This document shows, piece by piece, positions 11,692 through 25,376 of a stretch of DNA of 64,000 nt. Origin of the DNA: Puffinus mauretanicus (lineage: Eukaryota > Chordata > Aves > Procellariiformes > Procellariidae). Location: NCBI GenBank assembly GCA_023333565.1, contig JAJKFH010000913.1, positions 186,001 through 250,000 on the forward strand, read 5' to 3'. Under the pieces are notes generated by a model. It was not told the origin of the DNA. It ran no database searches and saw only the letters and a program-made list of their open reading frames with translations. The position numbers and the translations under genes are program-made. Numbering within the stretch: position 1 is the stretch's first letter; every line of letters starts with the position of its first letter.

Positions 11692-14600
11692 AGATCCTTT
11701 TAACATCTCTAGTCTGCTGTGAAAAAGCACAGCACATTTAGTTTCATCAGTGGTATGATGTCTGATTTTCAGTATAGTTTCATCCTTTTCTAAAAATCTG
11801 GGGCACAATAGTGTGCCTTGTATTGAACAAGGAAAACCCTGAGGCTTCCTGAATCACTGCTAGGGAAAATGGCAGCACAGTTTCAGTTTTCCAGCAAATG
11901 TAACAACAGTTTGGAATGGTAAAAATGTCTCATAAGATTTTACACTTTTTATTGATATGCAGAATATGGCCATAACGCAAACTTACAGGCAATAATAATA
12001 CATACTAAATGTTCTTTATTTTTATTCGTTTATTTTAACCTGCTCATAAAGTTTTGACCTTTGTTATCTTTCATGGCTAGGTGCCTGTGTCAGCTGTTAT
12101 TAAATACCACTTGACATTTTAATACTGGTATGTTTTCATGTTTCCAAAAGTGCCATTTAAAAGGCCTTCTGCAAGGTGATTTACCTGGTCTACAATAGTT
12201 GTGTTTAACGTTAGAATTCAGATTCATGAAGATTTATTGAATAATTTTATATTTTCTAACTTCTATTTAATGTTTTGATCCCTTGGGAACCTGATTTTCT
12301 TGGATTAGAGCGCTTCCTAAAATCCCTCAAACATCCTTTAACTTATCATCTTTTTGGTGACAGCTTTAATATTAACATTCAGAACTGGAAGATTAAGTCA
12401 CTTATAAAGGCATCATTTTTTTTTCTTTATGCATTTCAAAGGTTTTCTACTTTGTTGATCAAAGCTGTTTTACAAGGGTGTTTGAATGCATTGACCAACT
12501 GTCTTTTTAATAGGACTCAGCATATTGACCAGTTGAGTTTAACCAGCTGCAGAGTACTCTTCCTATTGCCAAGGGCATTGCTAGGAAGGTTCCATGTTTG
12601 TCTCCAGTCAGATGCGAAGCTCAAGGGGATCACTCTTGTAATGATAAGATAGTAGACATAATATACTTTTTAAAGTCCATAAATATCACTGAAAATTTTC
12701 CCTTTACTTGTCTGTTGGATAAAATAGTTGGCGTATTCTAGCTTTGTTAGACCGGTATACATTTTAAACACCAGCAAGTTGTAAGAGTCATGGATGTTTC
12801 ATGAGATAGAAAAGAACAAGCATGTTTCAGCTCCATCTCTAAAGATAATTTTTTTTCTCTTTTTTTTTTGTTTTCTTTCCTCTGAATTTTTCTTTCATTT
12901 TGGATGGGCTCTGTTTTCAGAATTTTCCCAAATGTGCATAGTCTGGAAATATTCACCAATATCACAGACATCTCCAGACAACTAGATTAAAGAAAACTAC
13001 CATGGTGGTAAAACCAGTCCAAGAATTTGAAGGTAATAGTTTTCAGCTCAGTAGGTGTTGCATATGGCGTGTATTTCAGATTGTTATGCTTATTTATTAT
13101 AAGTTGGTCTACTAAATACTGTCTACCACTACCTATAGCAGTGATACATTTGATAATGAAAGTTATAAGCTACAAAGTATGTACATATTGGCAATTGTTA
13201 CAGGATAAAAAAGGGGACATTGAAAAATAATAAATACCCTTTATATGGTTAGATACAATACAAGTGATGTAAAAAGTTAAGTCTTTTTGTATTGGCTTTC
13301 AGATTATTCTTAATTCCCCTTGACACCATCTCTAACTCACTTTAGCCATTAGTGCTTTAATAGTTAAAGTGTGTTTTCATGTATGTGCGATAATGTGTAT
13401 GTGAGTGAATGTAAATTTGAATAAATGTGGATGTATTTATGTGTGGTTTTACACATGTAAAAATATAGTCCTACTGCTTGCATTGTTCTCAAAATCCAAA
13501 TGCCAAGCACTGAGCTTTGAGCACAGATGCTGTTTTCAGTAAGATAGTACTTGTCTATTCTTTGAATGTCATGGCAGATGTTTTACCTCGAGGTTAATAT
13601 CTGACTTGCTTTAAATTCATGTGGGAAATCTGAAAGTTCCATTTCCTATCTCAAAAATCAATAGAAACTTAATCAGAGCTGCTAAAAACAAGTCCCAGTT
13701 CTTTTGTAACAGAGAAAGTAAACAAGATACAAAATTAAAAGTGACAGAATATTTTACGTGAAGGACATGAAGTGCACCACCAACTAAGCTTCAGCTCTAC
13801 ACGGCTTGTGTCTTTCAAGTTGAGGTTTGACTAGAGAAAGCTCCATCTGTTTTTTTCCTATACCAAGGCACTATAGCGCATTTAAGGTACATTTCAAATT
13901 TTAGTATCATGTAAACACCTTTTTTTTTACAGAGATTAGCTTTACATTGAACAGCTTGTATGGTGACCTGAAAGATTTTCTTTGTCAGAATCTGGGTGTT
14001 CAATACAGACTCCACACGTATGGTTGCTATTCACATGCATACGAATCCAGATCCTGAATGCTCTATTTGGTTCTCCTGCCCCTCTCTTCCCTTCTAGCCT
14101 AAACTGATTTATTCTCTGTTGTTGCTTCTGTTTTCTTTTATCTGGACACTGTCATGCTGGACGAAAGTGTTGTTTGATGTTACTTGTCCCAAGTCTGAGA
14201 GGATGTTGGGGGCCTATAACTTAATCTCAAAGGCAAAGGGAAATTGAGTCCACTGTGTTCGGTTTTTATTATCTGCCTGAGTTGGCTGATCGTAGGACAT
14301 CCTGGTCACTACATTCTGCAGCTGGATTCAGTCTGGAAGCAAGGACTATTCTGCAAGTAAGATTGTATGGGTAAATAATCAAAGTAGAGGAAATAGTGTA
14401 AACTATTGAAGAAACAAAAAGAAAAAAAAATTAAAAATATGCCCACGGGCATCTTGTTTACACCATCCTTCGTCCTTGTTTTTAGAACTTTGAAGAGTGC
14501 AGGTACATTTTGAGAGGGACTGTAACGGTTTCTGAAGTGACCAAACAATTGTAAAACTGCCAACTGGGATTTCTGGGCAGTTGAGCCTACAAAATTTTAA

Positions 14601-16131
14601 TACATGTTTATTAATCCACATGGTCTTTAACACCACTAGTATAGTGGTTGGCAGCCAATAGAGAGAAAATAAGGTTGGGCAGGGCATAGCTAAACAGCAA
14701 GTAGGAAGAAAATAATGAGGAAGATGCTTACTGCAGATAGATACAAAATGCATATAGTGATACGGTCTAGAATGCTCACAGGGCTATCTATTTTTTATCA
14801 CATTTCTTCAGTTCAGCAGACAAATCTGTTTTCAGGTTATGGACTGTGCAAACAAAATAAAACAAAAAGGAGGGGGGGGAGAAACATGAGACCTACATCA
14901 GGCTTTCTGTATTTGATTCACTGATTCATTAGTCTTTACTGATGACTTGATAAGTCATCAAGAGCTGCACTTGTTTCTTGATTTTTGGAAAATGCTTCAT
15001 AGTCTTGGTAGAAATGATGTTCTTAAAATCATTGTGACTTTGAATGTTCAGTTCAAGCAAAGAAAGCTAGTGTGGTTTAGTTTGAAAAAGATGACCACAA
15101 ACCTCTTATTCCTAACTAGTAAATGTGTACATTCATCACTGATAGAGATTTCCTTACTTTGGTCTTACTGACTTTAGGTATACCAGACGGGAGTAAGGAT
15201 CTGTGTTTGAACAGTTTACCAGTAAAACTTTCCTCATGTAAATCTACCCTTAACCAGTTCTGAGTGTGATCACTAATCCAGAGTTTATGGCAATCGTTTG
15301 AAATCACTACGACTGTATAAATCACATATTATTTTTGTTCTACTGATGTAATTTCTTTGTGGAGACTATAACCACATGGTGGCAGATAGTGGTAGAAGTA
15401 CTGTTCTGACCACAGTGCTTTATTCCGCTGCCTGCATCACAAGAGGAAGATTTTTTATTTCTCTGCTTTGACCTTCTGAAATTCCTCTTTTCCTTTTAGC
15501 TTGATTTTTGAAGAAAAATATAGCACCTAAGGTGAGCCTGCACTAAATCTCATATTGCTGCTTCATCTGGGAAAGACATCTTAGTTTTCCTTGGCCAGTG
15601 GAAGCAAGGAAAAGGGCAAGGCTATCACAGACATCCCACAGCAAAGAGAAAAAAAACGGCCTATGTGGGCATTGGAAAGGTGATGTGCAAGCTGGGGCTA
15701 ACAGGCAGGAGCAGAAGTGTTGGTAGAGGAGTTGGATTATGGCTATCTTCTGAAAAGCAATGTGACAAGCAGAGCATAGATTTGCCTTCTCTATCTGCAT
15801 CTAAAAGAAACCATGTGCTGAATGGATAACTTAGGGCAGAGCTAAAAGAAAGCCCAGCTAGAGGAAGGAACTCCTTCCTGTTCATGCTAACATAAAGCAA
15901 AATTATGTTTCTGACGATATAGGTTTTTAGCATGCTCCACGGGGGCACTAATTTTTAAAGAACAAGCTAAAGCAGGTGCAGGCAAGAAGAGGAAGTCACA
16001 GGAGAGAGTGGTATTCAGACAGGTATATCAGTGAACACTTCTTTCTTTCTGTTCGCTTCATGAAACCTTCAGCTTTTCTCCAGGTAACACCTGTAGGTGT
16101 ATACAGGTCTCCATCCTGTATATACTTCTGA

Positions 16132-16156
16132 GTTTGTTTGTTTGTTTGCTTGTTTT
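16132..16156. repeat. (TTTG)n microsatellite
   Basis: Four perfect GTTT/TTTG units are followed by an imperfect unit with a C (GCTTG). It is a simple tandem tetranucleotide. Confidence 0.9.
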
Positions 16157-17952
16157 CACTTGGGACTAGCTTTACTCTGGTCCCATATATTGAAAGCCCA
16201 ACTGCAGCTGGAGTGCATCTTCCAGTCCATGCTCTGAGATAGCGCTGTGGCACAACCAGGGCTCAGTCAGTGGGGAGAACTGGAAGACTGACTTAAAAAG
16301 TCCGCTTTGGATCCAAACTCAAGTATTAGTGTTGATGCTCCCATAGTAAGAGGACTCTCCAAGGACTATTTCAAATAGATCTCCTTAAATAGATTTATAT
16401 ATGAAGGTTGGGAGAGGAGAGCAAGGCATGGAGAGAAGAAACAGAGCACTTCATACAGGAGACTGGTGATACAGTTGAATTCCAGTAGCCATCTTCAGAA
16501 TTATTGCCACTGTTCCAGTGAAGGACACGTAGCTGGATACAAGACCATAAAGATTTACTTGTTTGAGTATATGCTTGAAACCATTTGTATGATTAAAACA
16601 AAAGTTTGACTTAATTTCTGTCAGATAAAAAATTCCAAAGGAACCAGCAAAGAAAGAGCTTAGTTTCTCAAGTGGATTTTGTTTTAAAAATAGAAACATT
16701 GTCATTGCTATCTTTCTTCTTAAAAACCTCAGAAATTTTAATGAGTATACGAATTAGTAGAGTGAAAAAAGCTGTTAACATTCTTGTCTCATGACTTAAT
16801 TTAAAAAGTTCTTTTGCTTTCTTTAAAGTTAAATTTAAGAAAACAGAGCATTAATATGTTAATTAATAAGAAATTCAATAGAGATCTAGAAAGTAAGTAG
16901 TTAGACTACTTTTTTTCTTTAGTAACTCTGTGAAGCTCATTAAATGTTTCTTGGAACACATATGCATAGGAAGGAAGTACAGAGAAATCTTCTTAAGATG
17001 AGCTTGTGAAGAAACCTCCTGTCTTAAGAGACATTGGTATTCTCAAATGTATTGAGTCTGCTCTTCTTAGAAAATCACATTAATGAAACAAGTGATTTTG
17101 TTTAGTCCTTTGAGCTAATACTTGAGACAGTTCTCTTTGGGTCCTAGAGCTGAGTGAAATATTGACTTTTAGATCAGTGGCTGAACTAAAAAATGCTTTT
17201 AAATAAGTACGTATTAGTCCAAGACTTTTTATTTGCTTTTTAATTTTTTTTTCTGCATCAAAATAAGATTGCTCGAAAGTGGGCTTGAAATTGCTCATAT
17301 GGAGATAATTTTATTGACTGAATAAAACTTTCATTTTCTTCTCTTCAGTTTTTTAAATTAAATAAATTTAATCTTGTAAAAAGTTTCAGAGCCAAGCTTT
17401 GAAACATTATTCATTTTGAAATATATTTCCAAATGCACCACTTTCATTTCCTGTTCCCTCTCCGGAAGGAAAGTTTTTCTGGATTTCAGCACAGACTTTA
17501 AAGTCTGCATCAAGATGAGGCTCCACTTGTTTGTGTGACAAACTCTTGGCCAAAAAATCGGCCTCGTTGATTCTGCGCCAAAGAACTGTGTTCTTTTTCA
17601 GAGTGTCAGGATTTGATGTCTTCTTGCTTTCCCTGTGACTCCTATAAATACATGAATCAGCTGTAGGGCATAATATGGCTTTGATACCATAATGGTGTTG
17701 TCATTTTTGTGCATCTTTTCTCTGCCTTTATAATTTTCTGTGATCAAATCTGACTGTACACGTTCAGTCTTTCAAAAAAATTGTCCTTCCTGCATCCCAA
17801 TCTCAGTGCGTAGCAACACCTGTATTCAGGTGGGGTCCCAGAGTGACCTCAGTCGTCTTCATTCTCTCTGATAACCATTTGGGCTAACATTTTAGTCTAT
17901 ACCAGATGCTGAAACCAGTCCGTTTTCACAGCCGTAGCCAGAACTTGGGTTG

Positions 17953-17957
17953 CTATG
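17953..17957 (+). repeat. Target-site duplication, left copy (CTATG)
   Basis: CTATG directly precedes the TG of the LTR starting at 17958 and is repeated exactly at 18465-18469 after the LTR. It marks the integration site; the 5-bp length suits ERVL-like or some class II avian retroviruses. Confidence 0.85.
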
Positions 17958-18295
17958 TGTCCTGGTTTCAGCTGGGATAGAGTTAAATTTCTTCCTAGTG
18001 CTGTGTTTTGGATTTAGTATGAGGAGAATGTTAACACTGATGTTTTCAGTTGTTGCTAAGTGCCCTCCTAGTCAAGGACATTCAGCTCCCATGCCTACTG
18101 ACTGAGCTAGGTGCACAAGATGGGAGGGAACATAGAACACCTGGCCCAGCTGGCTAATGGGGTATTCCATACCATGTGACGTCATGCTCAGTATAGGAAT
18201 GGTAGGCGTGTTCCAGGAAGTAGCGATCGCTACTTGGTTATCGGTCAGCGCGGGTGGTGAGCAATTGCATGGTGCATCACTCATTTTGTATATTC

Positions 18296-18311
18296 TATTA
18301 TTATTATTATT
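18296..18311 (+). repeat. (TTA)n microsatellite inside the LTR
   Basis: Five TTA-type units lie just upstream of the LTR polyadenylation signal. Their number is expected to vary between copies of this family. Confidence 0.85.
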
Positions 18312-18327
18312 TTCCCTTTTCTGTTCT

Positions 18328-18333
18328 ATTAAA
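18328..18333 (+). promoter_or_regulatory. LTR polyadenylation signal ATTAAA
   Basis: ATTAAA, the commonest variant of AATAAA, sits about 136 bp before the LTR end in a T-rich context. It would mark the end of the R region in a full provirus. Confidence 0.6.
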
Positions 18334-18464
18334 CTGTCTTTATCTCAACCCACGAGTTTTTCTCACTCTTACCCTTCCAATTCTCTCCCCGTCCCACTGG
18401 GGAGGGGGGGGAGTGAGCGAGCAGCTGCGTGGTATTTGGCTGCCTGCCAGGTTAAACCACGATA

Positions 18465-18469
18465 CTATG
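18465..18469 (+). repeat. Target-site duplication, right copy (CTATG)
   Basis: This exact repeat of 17953-17957 begins at the base after the LTR 3' end. Confidence 0.85.
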
Positions 18470-21400
18470 ATATTTCCAACCCATCTCCATGCCACACGAG
18501 CAGGAGGGGCCATTCTATTACTAGCTCTGTTGCCCATGGTATTAGCTGGAAAATCCTGTCTTCTGAAAACACACCTTTGTTGCAAAAGTCAGTGCAAGGC
18601 CAGCCCTTGACACCAGTCATGACAGTGGAGGCTTTTAGAGAGGGCTCATGCATTGTTCAGACCTCTTTTGCTAGCAATTACTGGTAATGTAAATTATTTC
18701 ACTGTGGTTATGAATGTATAACTTTTGGAAGAACCTGATGTTAAAAGCTCCCTTAGGTCATTGCAGTCACTTCGGGCACATTGAACTCACCGTTACGTAA
18801 GTACACACAAAAGCAGAGCCGGCTCCCTGCAGCGCTCTGTCGTCCTTGTCTGCCGTCTGTGAAGTATGTGAAAGGTTTGCAGGTTTGCCTGTTTCATGAA
18901 GAGAGGCTGAGCAAGCTGTCCTCTTCTGAGAGCCTGAAATTACCACGTGCTAAATGGGAAAATATATTAGAAGCGTTAACACTGTATTAGCTGCCTTCCC
19001 TCTATCCATTCACAACCTAGATGGGGTTTGCTGTATTAATGTAATCCCTCACAGGTATTTATCAACACTAGAAAATGTTTAAATGAAATGTTTCAGTGCA
19101 GGCTGACAAGGTTTCAATTTACGAAGAGCACAAGAAGATAGGCTGCACTTCAGTGTTTACCCAAACCTACTATTTTGATATAAAACCCTCTCTCTTAGGG
19201 CGATGAATAGGGCTGAGGACAAGTTTGAATCTTGTTTGGCTCACTAGTGGTAGCTGAGAAAAATGTAATGATTTGGGAGAAACCTGTCTGCTACTGTATG
19301 GGGTTCCATTCTCTGTGCAGAGAACACAAGAAAAAGAGGTAAAAAATGGGGATTCAGAGTGAAAATAAACCTGTCCTTCACCCCCAGTGGATGACGTGCC
19401 AGTCAAATACTGGGATCAGGATCAGTGATTTGAAATGATTCTTCCAGCAGACAGGAGAAAATAGCAGAAAAGAGGGTGCTGTTTCTGAACCATCTTCTGT
19501 CATTCCCTGGCACATCCCCTTAAATAACTTTTTATTTTTAAGGAAGAAATTAAAAAAAATACTCAAATGTATTAAATAATATTCAGATGTATTAAACTGA
19601 GTTCTGACTACTCAGCTCAGTTAGGAACATAATGCTAGAAAATGATTGTTCTTTCATTTTAACTTGAAGAAAGTCCCTCTTAAATTTCCTGCAATTTTTT
19701 TTGTCCAGACAAAAAAAGGTTGGTTGGTTGTTTTGGAACCTTACTCTTCAGTGGGTTGAATTCACTTCCTCATTACAAGGCTTTATTAGCTTTAATAAGC
19801 TTTTTGGTTATTTGCCCAGTTTGTGTTCTTACACGTCAGTATTGTTTCCTGTTGCTTGTGTGCACTGATCCTCTTGTAATTCTAATTATCTTTTCATTGA
19901 GTTTTAACCTTTCTCTCCTACACCTTTATTGTACAGTACAGTTTCTGTTCCCTTGTTATTATTGTAATAATAGTCAAGTTTATTTAAGATTGAATTTTTC
20001 CTGCTGGGGTATAGGTGATCAGAACTGTGCGGAGTAATTCAGATGACATCCCATGAGTGCCTCGCTCTATCCCTACTGGAAATACCTTTTAAAATCAAAT
20101 TTCTTGTCACAGCCACCTTGTTCACAGTACATTGTGATTAGCTAAGACACCTATATCTTATATTGCTAATCTCTGTCTTTAATGAAAAATCTACATGGGT
20201 AGAATATTCTTTAAATGAATATTTAGAAAATGTCTATTCCTGTTAGTTCTGTCACACTGGAGCAGAGATCTTTTTGTCTACATAAGATTGTCTGTTAGCG
20301 CATTTTGCTTAAAAAATTTGGTGTTCATCTTTGTTCATTTCCTGTTTCGAATATTCTGTCAAGTACCATGTCACAGTCAGTCAAACTTTCTTGACTTTCA
20401 GCATTAACAATTTCTGTAGTCATGTACAATTCACACTAACTGGTCATTATTGAGAGCGTAATTAGCCATCTCGATCATGTGGGACACTGCGTGACACACA
20501 GAAGATTAATAGTGAATGATGAATAGTTGGAGCAAAACTTGAAAGTAGTAAGGCAGGAGAAATGAATGCTTCATTGGCTACGACCTATGCTGAATACCTG
20601 TCTTTCTAGGACAGTCAGAAGAGAAATAACTGTTTTGTGAGCTTGGATGAATTATTTCAAGAGGTGAGACTGTTTCAACTTTACAGTAAAAGCTTAAAAT
20701 TTGTTTTATATCATGCTGCCATCAGTCATATTTTGCTTATGGATTTCAGCAAGGCTATTTCAGTTTTATTCTACTGTAAATGATACCAGTGTCATGTTCT
20801 TAGCTTGAAATACAGAATTTTTAACAACTTCACAAATTAGAGTTTCTGGTCTGGGATAGAACTGTGATGTAGCTTGCAAATACAAATGTCTGACAAATCA
20901 AGATCTCAAAAAGGAATGAGTTTTGCTGGCAGAGTTTTTGTCTTCTGTTCTCCCAAAGGGGTGATTAGTGTAACATGCAAAATGTTTCCAATTAAACTCA
21001 GAAAAAAGAAAAATGCCAGCTTTTCATAGAAGCTTTCTCCTGAGGACTCAGACCAATTCCAAGATTTACTAAGGTTGAGAAATATTTCATTTGTGGCTGG
21101 TTGCTCAATAAATTCACAGTGAAACCACCTGTGAGCAAGCACAAACCTTGAATCTAGAGAACTCTAAAAGCTACATAAAGACACAGGCTGGTCTCAGCTC
21201 AGATACATCCAGATCTGTACCTGCCGTGGTCTCACGTGCTGCTTTTCATCTCCATCTGAACACCTATAGTACAAGGTGAAGCCACGTTCTGAACCCTAGT
21301 ATCCGAGAATGCTGCGAAGGTGGTTATCATCACCCATCTGTGGTAAAGAATTACTGGGGTTTATTTTGAAGACGGAAGGAGGATGAGAAAAAAATTACCC

Positions 21401-21695
21401 TCATGCTTTGTGCGTGATCTTCCAGTGAGATGGTCCAGACTTGCAGCTATGCCCATGTTTACAGCAAACCAACTGACATTTTGCCATTCTTGTTGTCTTC
21501 TATTTTGAGGCGGTGGTTTCATTCAAATCAACATCATCTGCTGAAGGGGACGGACAATTCACATAAACTTTGTAAAGCCAAGGAAGCTGTTCATACTAAA
21601 TTCCTGTGAACTAAATCTGATATTTCACACATAAGCACTAGAAATATGTTCTGTGCTGTCACCAGTGAACTGTTAGCTGGCAGATGTATTTTCCT

Positions 21696-21706
21696 CCCCC
21701 CCCCCC
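21696..21706. repeat. C11 homopolymer
   Basis: Eleven consecutive C residues lie in an otherwise AT-rich context. It is prone to slippage and to sequencing error in length. Confidence 0.9.
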
Positions 21707-24700
21707 AAATATTAGAACTGGTAATGCATATAGAAGATAGCGTGAGGACCATAGGCAACCTTAAAACCCATTTAATCACAACATGCCTAAGTGACCTACC
21801 TATAAATTCACTTCCTTCTATAGTACATAAAAAAAGTAAAAATCCTTTCAGCCTTATCTGGCTTACATCAGAAAGCTGTACTGCATAGATGAAATGTTTC
21901 CTGTGTGAGCCTACCCTTATTCAATAAAAATGTTAAATAGCACTATTAGGTAAGGCTAATATGTTGTACTAGCTGTGTTTAAATATTTATTTTTGACACC
22001 AGATGAAGAAAACGAACACAAAATAAACTTGAGCTTTTAAAAACACAGCACCCAGACAGATTTTCAGAAGTATGAAATAGTAAAAAATCTGTTTCTTTGG
22101 ACTCAGTTTTACATGGTGCTGCTTTGTGTTCTGTACAGAAGAGATTGTTAATGTATGACCCAAAGCCATAGAATAAATACTACATATCCTGTATTTAGAC
22201 GGAAAAAGTTTCCGTATTTAGTAGTTCTTTTTCCACCTGTAAATATATGACAGTAAATATTTGTTACTACATTTCAAAGAGTGGGTATACATATAAAAAC
22301 ACACACATGTATGAACACACAAACCAGGGTTTTAAGCTCTAATCTTATCTTTGCACCATGTTGTCATAGTCAAAACAGGAAAAAGCCTACGAAAAAATCC
22401 ATACTAAATTCTCTGGTCAGTTTGTAATGTCATACTTTACTTTAAATATTTCCCTCTGGCATTAAAGACTTCCAGAAATAACAGATAGCTCTAGTTGTCG
22501 GAAGAGTGACTGTTGTGTTCACAAACAACTGGCTGTGAGAAAATTGGATAGAGTGAGGGGGAAATAGAATAAACCACAGCAGCTTCAGGCTCTTCGCATT
22601 TGAAAATTCAGTTTCTGGAAAAGATAGGGGGTACATTCTGAGCAAAGTTCCAAGCAATGCCTTCTTTCGGCAGAAGTTACTGAGAATGTGCAGTGTTACC
22701 AAACCGCTCAAAATGGATGTGCAGTGGGTGGCCATGAGGGTCCTTGAGACACATGTGAAGAATAATATTATATGATTCCGTATTTCCCAAGAGGTTCTCT
22801 CAAAAGGCAGAAGCAATTTCTTGAAGGAAAAAATCCCCATAACTCTGGGCTGCATTATAATTGCAAATTTTTTTAAAGTAACAATTTTAATTATCTTACT
22901 TCTGTCACCTTTATTTTCTTTCCCACTGTCTTTCATATGGGCTTATACTACAATGTGCAGGGAGTCTTGTGAGTTGTTGACTTCAGCTATGAGACTTGAG
23001 TTATACTCATGGTCATGTACCTTGCCAGTCTGTGGCCAGAAAGGTTGAACCTCCTAGAATTTAGCCCTTTGTTAATAATACTTATATGCTGAATTTTTTC
23101 TTTAGTATGTAGTCTAAACTCTTTCAGGTGAAAGCAGTTTTTTTTCCTTATTATCCAGTACTTAAAATGAGCTTTTGATACTAATTATTATTACTTGGTG
23201 CTACTCTAATATTATAACTTAATTATAACAATAATAGAGTTAGTGTGAAAATGGAAAAATTCTCTTTTTTATTAGCAAGGCACAAAGGACAAAGGTTTTA
23301 ATGAAAAACTTTGATTGTCTTACTTGACTTCCTTTTTGAACACTGGACATCTGGCCAGCTAGTCCAAATAAAGTTTGACATCTTTTGATTATAGAAAAGG
23401 ACACATTTTTTCACTCTCTTTATAAATTGATGCCCCTGTTATATAGAAATGCTGTCCAATATTCCAGTAAATCTAATTAAATAATACCCTTCTATGAAAA
23501 AAAACAAAAAGAAAAGCAAAACCTTCGTCTTCTACAATGAAGATTATATGGTTGATAGAGTTGCTTTGTTCGTAGATAACGGCGCTGAGGACAATGAGGT
23601 ACTTGTCTCTTCCTTGGGTTCTCACGGGACTATGAAGATACAAATAATAACAAATCAAAATACAGCTTATATTAAAAAGCACAGCAGAAATGAACAGTCT
23701 GACAATAGGTGCATATCAGATTGGTGTACCTTAGCTACAGAGCTAACTCTGACAGGATATGGAGGAGGAAAATAAAATTGAAGAGAAGGTGAGCTCTTTC
23801 ATGAGGAAGGGGGGCTGTTGCAGTGAACACACCTGAAATCAAAATGACACGCAAATAAAGTTAATTTCTCCCAGTTGGCTGTAATTTGGAACAACATATG
23901 TATGAGAAGTAAGACCAAAAATGCTACAGAACAGCAGTATAACACTTGGGAATAATCACTTAGTGGTAGTAACACAGGGCTGTATTCTTAAAGGTTCTTC
24001 ATTTTCAAAGGTGTAAGCTGAAAGATGAGCCCTTGCCAGAGTTTTCATGACATCAAACAAGGCCTCCACACCCCTTCTGAATTCCTATGTGAGCTCATGT
24101 TGGTTGTTTAATGAAGTCACACACTGCTAAACATTATATTCATCAACCCTATACTGAATGCAGAATCTTCATTTTTCTGATAAGTGATATTTGCCAAATA
24201 ATTCTTTATTATTTAAAATGGATGGCAAGGGGTTTGTTTCTTTGAGATCTAACAGAAACCAAAATGGGAACAAAAATGCAATTGTGTTGCAATGCATCTG
24301 TGCAAAAATGCAGAAGTCTTCCATGGTATACCCACTCATCTGTGCAGAGAGTCCATACATACCCTGTCTGAGTACATCTGCTCCAGACTCCCTGATGTTG
24401 TCCTGATGGCCTGCTAACAGTTAAACGTGGCCTTTCTTGGGGAGGACTTGCCTTGTTAGGAGGAGGATCTCCTTGTGATGTTATAACTATATATGAAAGA
24501 TGGACAATTTAATAGGGCAAGAATTCTTGTACGTGATATGGTTTCAGGCTTTTGGAATCTGGTTTGAGCAAGGCTGGGACTAGCAAATGACCCAGTTATG
24601 GGATTAGAAAGTATGTATGTGCTAGGAGCTGTGCGATTAAACACTGGATGGAGGTCTGGTACTTCAGTTATTGTGAATATATTCCTACTCTGCTGAGCAC

Positions 24701-25321
24701 AAAACCCAGCTCTGCCTCTCTGAAGAAATGGAAAACTTCATTTGGAAGTCTAAGTGCAATATTGATGTTAGGAGATAGCTTTGTACAAGAGATCGTGTAG
24801 GCTTTCTGTAGTAGAAGCCACCTTTACCTGACTGTATATTGGATGTACTTTGCTTCTAATAACATCAGTCTTTAGTTTATTTTACGAGGAGAAGTTGTAA
24901 TAAATCTGTTACACCTTAGACCCCAATTACAGAGGGTATCTAAAATTTGCTGCAATATGTGTAAGTACGAAGTCTAAATTAAGAGAGATTCATTCTATCC
25001 ACTACTTCCACTAACAGGTTTAAGGTCTTGACTTTGCATAGTAACAAGATTATAGAAATGCCTGAAGGACAATTCTTGTATAAAACCAAATGTCCCCAAG
25101 TGATTTAAAGTGGCAAAAAAAATTCCCTTTCATCTTATTATTAATTGTATAATTAATGCATCCTGTGTACTGATAACAATAATGCCATGTAATTAATTTT
25201 TAAGAATTAAAACCTTGCCTTTATCCGGTCTCATGGTCCACTTTCATGTTTATAGCTGTGAATATAAATCCTCTTATCTAATTATAACATGACTGGTTTC
25301 ATTGTTCAAAAGGAACTGCTC

Positions 25322-25376
25322 TTTATTATTTATTATTTTATTATGTTATATTTTACTTTATTATATTAATTATATG
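25322..25376. repeat. AT-rich low-complexity run
   Basis: This is a nearly pure TTA/TTTA sequence with only a G and a C within 55 bases. It is simple-sequence DNA. Confidence 0.85.

Larger units (their letters stand above)
10261..17952. other. AT-rich noncoding stretch, no gene recognised
   Basis: There is no exon with recognisable protein similarity. The longest frames (125 codons at 12275-12652 plus, 116 codons at 14403-14753 minus) are rich in Phe, Leu and Ser as expected for random AT-rich DNA. A TG-rich, ATG-spaced patch lies at about 13370-13450. Two short microsatellites are listed separately. Confidence 0.75.
17958..18464 (+). mobile_element. Solo LTR of an avian endogenous retrovirus (ERVL-like)
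   Basis: This 507-bp element starts TGTCCTGGTTTCAGCTGGGA and ends GGTTAAACCACGATA. Family members, as I recall them, end CGACA, so the final CA appears decayed to TA. It is bracketed by a perfect CTATG duplication, which fixes both ends and shows a complete LTR insertion. No second LTR, primer-binding site, gag, pol or env sequence adjoins it, so it is a solo LTR left by recombination between the two LTRs of a provirus. Inside are a (TTA)n run, an ATTAAA polyadenylation signal (18328-18333), a TTATCTCAACCCACGAG motif (18340-18356) and a G-rich stretch near 18400-18414. The usual TATA position reads GTATAGGAAT, so promoter activity is probably weakened. The ORFs running through it are incidental. 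Class assignment is from memory and less certain than the LTR call. Confidence 0.9.

Noticed and set aside
12275..12652. 125-codon plus-strand frame
   Set aside because: Rich in Phe, Leu and Ser, with no domain and no plausible splice boundaries.
18157..18687. 176-codon plus-strand frame and overlapping frames
   Set aside because: They run through the solo LTR and past its end into unrelated flank; no domain is visible.
22442..22936. 164-codon minus-strand frame
   Set aside because: No recognisable domain, hydrophobic/Ser/Lys composition typical of random AT-rich DNA, and no supporting splice or promoter context.
23494..23775. 93-codon plus-strand frame with a somewhat protein-like middle
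   Set aside because: It begins in an A-rich Lys/Asn run, has no domain, and an antisense frame is open too.
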